A stretch of DNA of 64,000 nucleotides from Acephala macrosclerotiorum. Taxonomy: Eukaryota > Ascomycota > Leotiomycetes > Helotiales > Mollisiaceae. A program made the translations under genes and the position numbers. The notes under the pieces were generated by a model. The model did not search any database and was not told the DNA's origin. It worked only from the letters and a program-made list of their open reading frames with translations. The stretch covers positions 165,848-229,847 of the forward strand of contig MU119271.1 in assembly GCA_014904845.1 (NCBI GenBank), written 5' to 3'. Below, piece after piece: positions 58,526-64,000 of the stretch (position 1 is the stretch's first letter; every line of letters begins with the position of its first letter).

Positions 58526-58839
58526 GGCAAGATTAATGTTCGAGGCAATCGAGCAGATGTGGATATGCAGCAACCATTGGAGAACATAAAGAACATGTTA
58601 ACACGTAACAATGCAACGAAAATCTGAAGTGTGATCGATGCTAGAGCTGCCGTGCAACCAAGTGAAGGCTCGCTGGGCTTCAATTTGCACATCTGGTATA
58701 CATCACATGAGTGTTCGGTTTCTTGCATAAAGGCAACGATTGGTAGTTCATTCGAGGAGAATGCATCGCTTAAATGTACATCTCGCGCAACCACTCGCCA
58801 AACTATGGAGATCAGAAAATCCTCGGGCAACTTTTAACG

Positions 58840-59444
58840 TCATGATTTTCGTGGCCGTGGATCCTCAAGTTGCATACCTCCTTCGTTTGCATTATCGATA
58901 TGCTCACCCGTGCTAGTATCATCCTCCTCGTCTAGAACTTCGACTTTGTAATAGAAGTCTCCAGCCCCACGCTCATCGAGTCCCCAGATACCATCATCTT
59001 CGATCTTGACACGGATCCACTTGAGCTGGGCACTGCTCCACCACCAAGCCTTCTCCAGGAGCTTCCAATGTGGGACCTTCTATTAGGACTTAGATGCGAC
59101 TTCAAGTCATATTGCAGTAGGGCTACTTGCATTCTTAGGTGGCTGAGCAGGGATGTATCCGGGCATTATTGCGATCTTCTGGGGCATTATTAGCATCGAT
59201 CTATCGAATACATACATTGGGGTAAATGCGACTGCTCAAAGTCCGAATGTGAAAGGAAGCCCGCGCTTACATTTTGAAGTTCTGATTGTCCTTGGTTTTG
59301 TAGTCCTTTGGAAGATATCTTGTCTTCGTGCTTTTGTTTTGCTGCTTGGATTGGAAAGGTGTTGCCGTGCATACTCATTGAATCTAGAAAGATTCTTCCG
59401 AGTAGAAATACTTTCCCAGATTGAATCCATTCACTGCTTGCCAT
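58840..59444 (-). CDS. Orphan hydrophilic protein with a GC-AG intron
   Basis: Exons 59444-59271, 59178-59131 and 59079-58840 give 153 aa. Intron 1 (92 bp) is GT-AG with a GCTAATAA branch. Intron 2 (59080-59130) begins GCAAGT and ends CCTAATAG, a GC-AG intron. The last exon has no internal start and would be missed by simple ORF calling. It is clearly coding: LEKAWWWSSAQLKWIRVKIE, then GIWGLDERGAGDFYYKVEVL, an acidic stretch and a basic end (DPRPRKS). The Trp-rich segment suggests a folded domain. No signal peptide or membrane helix. No family recognised. Its start lies 920 bp upstream of gene B's start, on the same strand. Confidence 0.55.
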
Positions 59445-61188
59445 TGTGTCAATGTATCATTGTGGTGAATCATTCTGGACGAGAGTTGGGACGAGACGAT
59501 TTCCTATTTTTGACAGCGAACATGGCATCATTAGTTGGATGAAAATAGTAAAGACAATCAGATGCATCACAATACACTGGCTAGTGATGTCATATAAGCC
59601 GAATAGAGGGGAAGACTTCAAGTTTCAGATCTCGATATACGAGAAGGATTCTAAATATCTGGAAAGTCTCCGTGATAAAAGAGAGTAAAGTATATTTTCA
59701 AGTCCCTAGAACAATTCAAGCAATGAATTGAATAGAAATAATAAAACTGCGCTCCAAACTATTATTAAACATTCCCGATCTAAGAAAGCTTATATTGGTA
59801 TCAAAGATGCTTTTGAACAATTTAATTTGAATTCTCAATATTCAAATGTCTACCCTTTGGCAAGCCGGAAATACTTTGAAATGTTTAAAATAGTAATGTA
59901 TATGATTTTATAACTTTTAAACCTTGGAATATATACTATGTATATATTTTCTAAACTTAAATAATACAATTGCGATTCTTTATTATTTTAATCTTATTAT
60001 AATCACAAACAATAAATTCTCGAGTTAAAAGAGAATTTTTAATAGAATATTTCCAGACAATGTAATCTTTGATCTGGCCATGAGAATAATTTCGATCTTC
60101 CTCACATTCAGAATGGCAATCTCGATTAAGTGCCCTTTCAACATTATTCAAACATTGCATTTGCAATCAACACGAAGCGCAACAGTCTTTGGCTTCTGCG
60201 GCGGCTAGCCACAATGCTAACAGATGAGTTGCAGTGCTCCCATACACATCATGATGCTCATCGAGATCACCGAAAGTTGTGTGCATAGCTCAAGAGGCGC
60301 CTATTACTATGACGCAAGTCGTCCTGCTAAATTCATTGGCCATGACTGCACTGGATACACTCCAGGGTGTCACGGCAAAAACATAGTAGCTCTCTTGCGA
60401 TTTGGATTCACGACTTAGCAAGGGCATTCATTCGCATCTAGCAGCAAGCGAGACTCGAAAGGAGTATCACGTGCCAAAACACAGCCTCTTCAACACCTCA
60501 ATATCTCACTTGAACGCAGATTATTTGGAGCTGAAATTGTCCCATCTATGGAGGGTGAATGACTTTGAAAGGTAGGACCCTCGAATGCAGATTTTCTCAA
60601 GTGCTAAATGGCTCAGGTTTTTGAAACCTGGAACCTAGTGAATGCAATTCATGGATTCTCAAATCGCAACCTATGTCTCTTATAGGTTCGATCTAGACTT
60701 CCTGAGTAAAAATTTCCTATAATCATCTGATTATATCTTAATTCTACATCTCACTTTGGGACATTCTGCCCTTGAAAATGCCCCACTATATTCTCGAGAC
60801 TTGCTTTGCCAGCCTCTACTTGCATGCGGATTCCGGATCCACTCCCAGACACACACCTCTTTCCAGATTCACAACCATATATATTTCATCTATCAAATCA
60901 ACACGGATCCTCGTTAAGTCCTCATCGCTCCTTCAGTTACAGTCCAATTCGTCACCCAGCTCGTGCCTACGCCCGCAAGCCGCGTACCATATTGGAAAGG
61001 CATAATCATCTCCCAATAACTCTCCCGGATTCGTATCGTTCTATTGGATTTGTAGCTCCTGTGTTGAGACCTCATCCTAGATGGATGTTTTCGTTCGTGT
61101 TTTCTAAATCCGGATTTCTCGGAGTAGTACGTTCGATCTTCCTTCTGGCATCGGACACCGGATCTTCCGCTGGTTCGCAATCAGAACC
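59445..61188. other. Intergenic with AT-rich patch, no supported gene
   Basis: An AT-rich stretch covers about 59690-60060. A plus-strand frame at 59446-59688 and another at 60806-61282 show no motif. One dispersed-repeat copy lies at 60441. Confidence 0.45.
60441..60473 (+). repeat. Dispersed repeat copy 3
   Basis: Starts GCAGCAAGCGAGACTCGAAA, as copy 1, and ends GGAGTATCACGTG, as copy 2. It is the shortest and probably least disrupted copy. Confidence 0.6.
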
Positions 61189-61606
61189 TCACTCTGTGAT
61201 GGCTTCCATATCCAAATCCAATTCTCTTGACTCGACTGGAAGGGTGGCAAAAGTGCGGGAGGATCGCCCATTTAGTTATTAGCATCTTACGAACGAGTAG
61301 TATAATGGTTAAAGGAGGGTGTGGCTTTCGCCACTTACCTTGGAGAGCATTTACCTGACGGCCGGCAACCATGGTAATGACTAGAAACAATGACCCAGCA
61401 ATTCTTTGGGCATGTAAAATGACATGCATAGGCTGGATAGTGGCAAGATACCACTTGTACCTAGTCTTCGGATCAGACCAGTCGTGTACGATATTGGCTT
61501 AGGCTTAGTCGAGTAGATCCCTAAGACTCTTAGCATCACTGGCTTGGCGAGGCATTTGACAGCTTACGATACGACTGCTCTCAAAAATTATCTCATGATT
61601 AATCCT
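61189..61606 (-). pseudogene. RIP-mutated gene remnant, 3' half
   Basis: From an acceptor at 61607 the frame reads RINHEIIFESSRIVSCQMPR, then SDAKSLRDLLD. It meets two stops (61507-61505 and 61501-61499, each TAA followed by GCC) and continues without shift as ANIVHDWSDPKTRYKWYLAT and onward to QVNALQ. A 103-bp GT-AG intron with a GCTAATAAC branch (61236-61338) leads to a last exon, ESRELDLDMEAITE, with a normal stop. CAA-to-TAA at both stops is the change RIP makes (CpA to TpA). A 108-codon frame upstream (61911-61588, start MQLQSNFALRD) may be its 5' part, joined through a weak donor. Family not recognised. Confidence 0.6.
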
Positions 61607-61949
61607 CTGTAGAATGTTTGAACCGATGTCAGTAACGCGTTAGAGACCCCTTCGTTTGGTATTCCGACGAAATCTTGTGACTCTCTATTAATATATCCTT
61701 TACCAAGGTAGGAAGCTATAACACCCCCAGACTCAATTGTACAAAATGGTTGAAAGCGTTTGAATTCCATAAGTGCTGAAAATTTCACAGTTATTCTAGT
61801 CTGTGGTTTAACTTGCCCAATTTCCTGCCCATTTTCTAGAGTAGCATTGGAGGCTATTCTACTATGAAAAGTTGTGAAATCTCGTAACGCAAAATTGGAT
61901 TGCAATTGCATCTACTGATGTTTAAGTATGATCACGAGCTCGTATATGT

Positions 61950-63929
61950 AAGTCCTTGAGTTAAACCCTTTGAATTTGATGCGGAAATAACCTCTCACGT
62001 GACAAGAGAGTTTGAAGAACGAAAGCAAGCATTATTTACAGTTCGAGAGATAATTAGATTCCATTCATTGGCCAATTTTTGTAAGATGATTCAGTACTTA
62101 TGAAGAGAATAAGTTCTCAAAAGAGTTGGGACAGTCAAGATTGTTTTCAAAAATGCCAAGGTATTGGAATCGAGATTTGATACAATGAGTTAAGATCAAC
62201 GTATTAAAAAATAATCTAATAAATTAATTTAAATTAATTAAAATTGATTAAATTAAATTAAAATTAGATTAACGTGATTTTCAAAAAATCTAAATAAGAT
62301 TTGGATTATAATTAATTATAATCTAGATTAATTTTAATTAATCACGTGATTTCAATCAAAAATAATGTTTTTTAAATTTTTTTATAAATATTAAAGACTT
62401 TATATTTCAAACTAAGTTACAATAGATAAAATACTAAACTTTTATTAAAAAATAAATAAAGAAAAGTTTATTACTCAATAATAAAATCATTTTCTACTTT
62501 TTTTAAAATTTTTTTTTAATATTATTATTATTTTTTTTAATAATTTTTCAATTTTTTAAATATATTACTATTTTAAAGATTTTTTTAATAAGTTTATTTC
62601 TAGTTTTACTAATAATTAAAACTTTTTGTAAAAAGAATCTTTTAAAGAAAATCGAAATTATTAGTATTTAAAAATATTTTCATATAATAAATTTATTAAA
62701 AAAAAAGTAAACTAAAAAATAAATTGATTGAATTACATTTGTTAAAACTTAAAAAGAAAAATTAAATCGAGCGATTATTCGATTTTTATAATTCGATTAA
62801 TATCGAATTAAAACGAATTAAAAACGAACTACGTAATAACGTTTTATAATATTATTTTTTTCTTTGAAATATTTTTAAAATTTTTCTCGTTTTCGTTTAT
62901 TACTATTATTTCTATTAATTTGTCGATTTTTTGACGTTGTATATCGATATTAATATATAAACGAACGAAAAATAAATAATTTGATTTTCGTATATTATTA
63001 AAAATATTAATATTTGAAATCAAAATTAATTTATTTGCGATACAAATATCGATATTTAAAACAAAATCAAATATTTATCGAATAATTTTAAATAAACGAA
63101 AAAAAAAAAAATTCGAATTTATTTACAAAAATATAATATATAATTTTTTCTATTAATAATCGCAATATTTAATCGAAATATTATATGTAAAAACGAATTT
63201 TTACTAATTATATTAATCGTTTGAAATTCGTATATTTATAATTTTTTTCGTTTTTTTCGTTGTAATTTAAAAAAATCGTTAAAAAAATAATTATTATAAA
63301 TTTTTTTTTCGATTAATAAAATATTTTTCTCGTAAATTTATATTTATTTTTTACATACGAATTCAATTTTAGTTTTTAATATAACGAGTACGATTTTTAA
63401 AAAAATCGATTATTTTTTTTTATATTAAATAAAGTTTAAATTTTAATTATATTTATTATTTTTTTTTTTGAATTTTATTATACGAGTTTTTAATAAAAAT
63501 TCTATAAATAATATTAAAATTTTTTATTAATTTTAATACTCGTTTTAATATTATATTAATTGTAATAATTGAAATTTAATCGTTAATAAATATTACGTTT
63601 AAAAATTTTTTTTCGTTTAAATCGATTTATTTTACAATTAAATCAATTAAATAATTATTATTTTTATTTAAAATTCGAACGTTTTTTTATATTATTTCGT
63701 TTTTCGATTTTAAAATAAAACGATTTTATATTAAATCGTAATTTTTTATTTTTTTTTATTTAATTGCGAATATTAAATTTTCGTATTTTATTGTATTATT
63801 TTTTTTTTCTAAAATTAATTATTCGATTTCATTTAAAAACTTTTTATTATTTATATTTTTATTTATAAAAATTAATAAAAAAAATTTTTATTTTAAAAAA
63901 AATTTAAAAATTTTTTTTTATTTCGATAT

Positions 63930-63966
<37 letters not shown>

Positions 63967-64000
63967 TTAAAAAAAATAAAAACTTCAAATAAAATTTTTT
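61950..64000. repeat. AT-rich RIP-type block
   Basis: AT content rises from about 61950 and from about 62190 to the window end the sequence is almost entirely A and T, with no credible gene. Most remaining C and G residues past about 62760 occur as CpG (TTCGATT, AACGAA, TCGTTT), while CpA and TpG are scarce. RIP converts CpA to TpA, so this pattern fits a repeat eroded to near-completion. The block continues past the window. The original element cannot be recognised. Confidence 0.75.
63933..63961 (+). repeat. 29-base T homopolymer
   Basis: An uninterrupted T run inside the AT-rich block. Its true length is uncertain because assemblers and sequencers misjudge such runs. Confidence 0.7.

Noticed and set aside
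60806..61282. Plus-strand frame of 158 codons
   Set aside because: It overlaps the better supported minus-strand remnant and shows no motif.
61291..61330. tRNA-like A-box (TAGTATAATGGTTA)
   Set aside because: No matching T-arm or acceptor stem follows; the stretch lies inside the intron of the minus-strand gene remnant.
62190..64000. Centromere or mitochondrial insertion as explanation of the AT-rich block
   Set aside because: No mitochondrial gene or tRNA is visible and 1.8 kb is too short to judge a centromere; the retained CpG pattern fits RIP better.

Overview
The window is nuclear DNA of a filamentous ascomycete (Pezizomycotina). The genes carry short GT-AG introns of about 46-60 bp with CTAAC/CTGAC-like branch sites. 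Housekeeping genes (clathrin light chain, CDC37, a mitochondrial MDL-type ABC transporter, a CLC chloride channel, a neurochondrin-like protein) sit among fungal-specific families (UstYa/DUF3328, DUF6594). The right end is an extremely AT-rich block of the kind left by repeat-induced point mutation (RIP). A Leotiomycete-like host is a guess; the class cannot be fixed from the sequence alone.

Layout. 0.7-6.4 kb: a glutaminyl-cyclase-like gene with lost catalytic residues, a small secreted Gly/Ala repeat protein, and two UstYa-family genes, together a candidate RiPP (ribosomally made, modified peptide) locus. 8.8-9.4 kb: a secreted eight-cysteine orphan. 10-15.2 kb: a CLC channel and a neurochondrin-like gene, divergent from a 95-bp promoter. 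15.2-26.5 kb: more than 11 kb with no gene I can support, ending in pyrimidine microsatellites. 26.5-30.3 kb: a large RING-PH-vWA protein with Far1/Ste5-like architecture. 31.5-36 kb: hypothetical genes, one interrupted by an in-frame TGA. 38.7-42.7 kb: an intact and a dead DUF6594 gene. 43.6-49.1 kb: a compact housekeeping block. 50.2-51.8 kb: a conserved fungal gene broken by several frameshifts. 55.8-59.4 kb: a small membrane protein, a second intact DUF6594 gene and an orphan with a GC-AG intron. 61.2-61.6 kb: a pseudogene with two CAA-to-TAA stops. 62.2-64 kb: the AT-rich block.

How it fits together. The middle housekeeping block is dense and regular. Gene quality falls towards the right: dead copies, dispersed short repeats, degenerate ~16-bp tandem repeats, orphan genes, then RIP-type sequence, as expected when approaching a fast-evolving compartment. 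The strongest candidate for an undescribed system is the left cluster, where a secreted repeat precursor lies beside two UstYa oxidase-family genes. Splice models were built by eye from donor, branch and acceptor motifs and reading-frame continuity; none has transcript support here.
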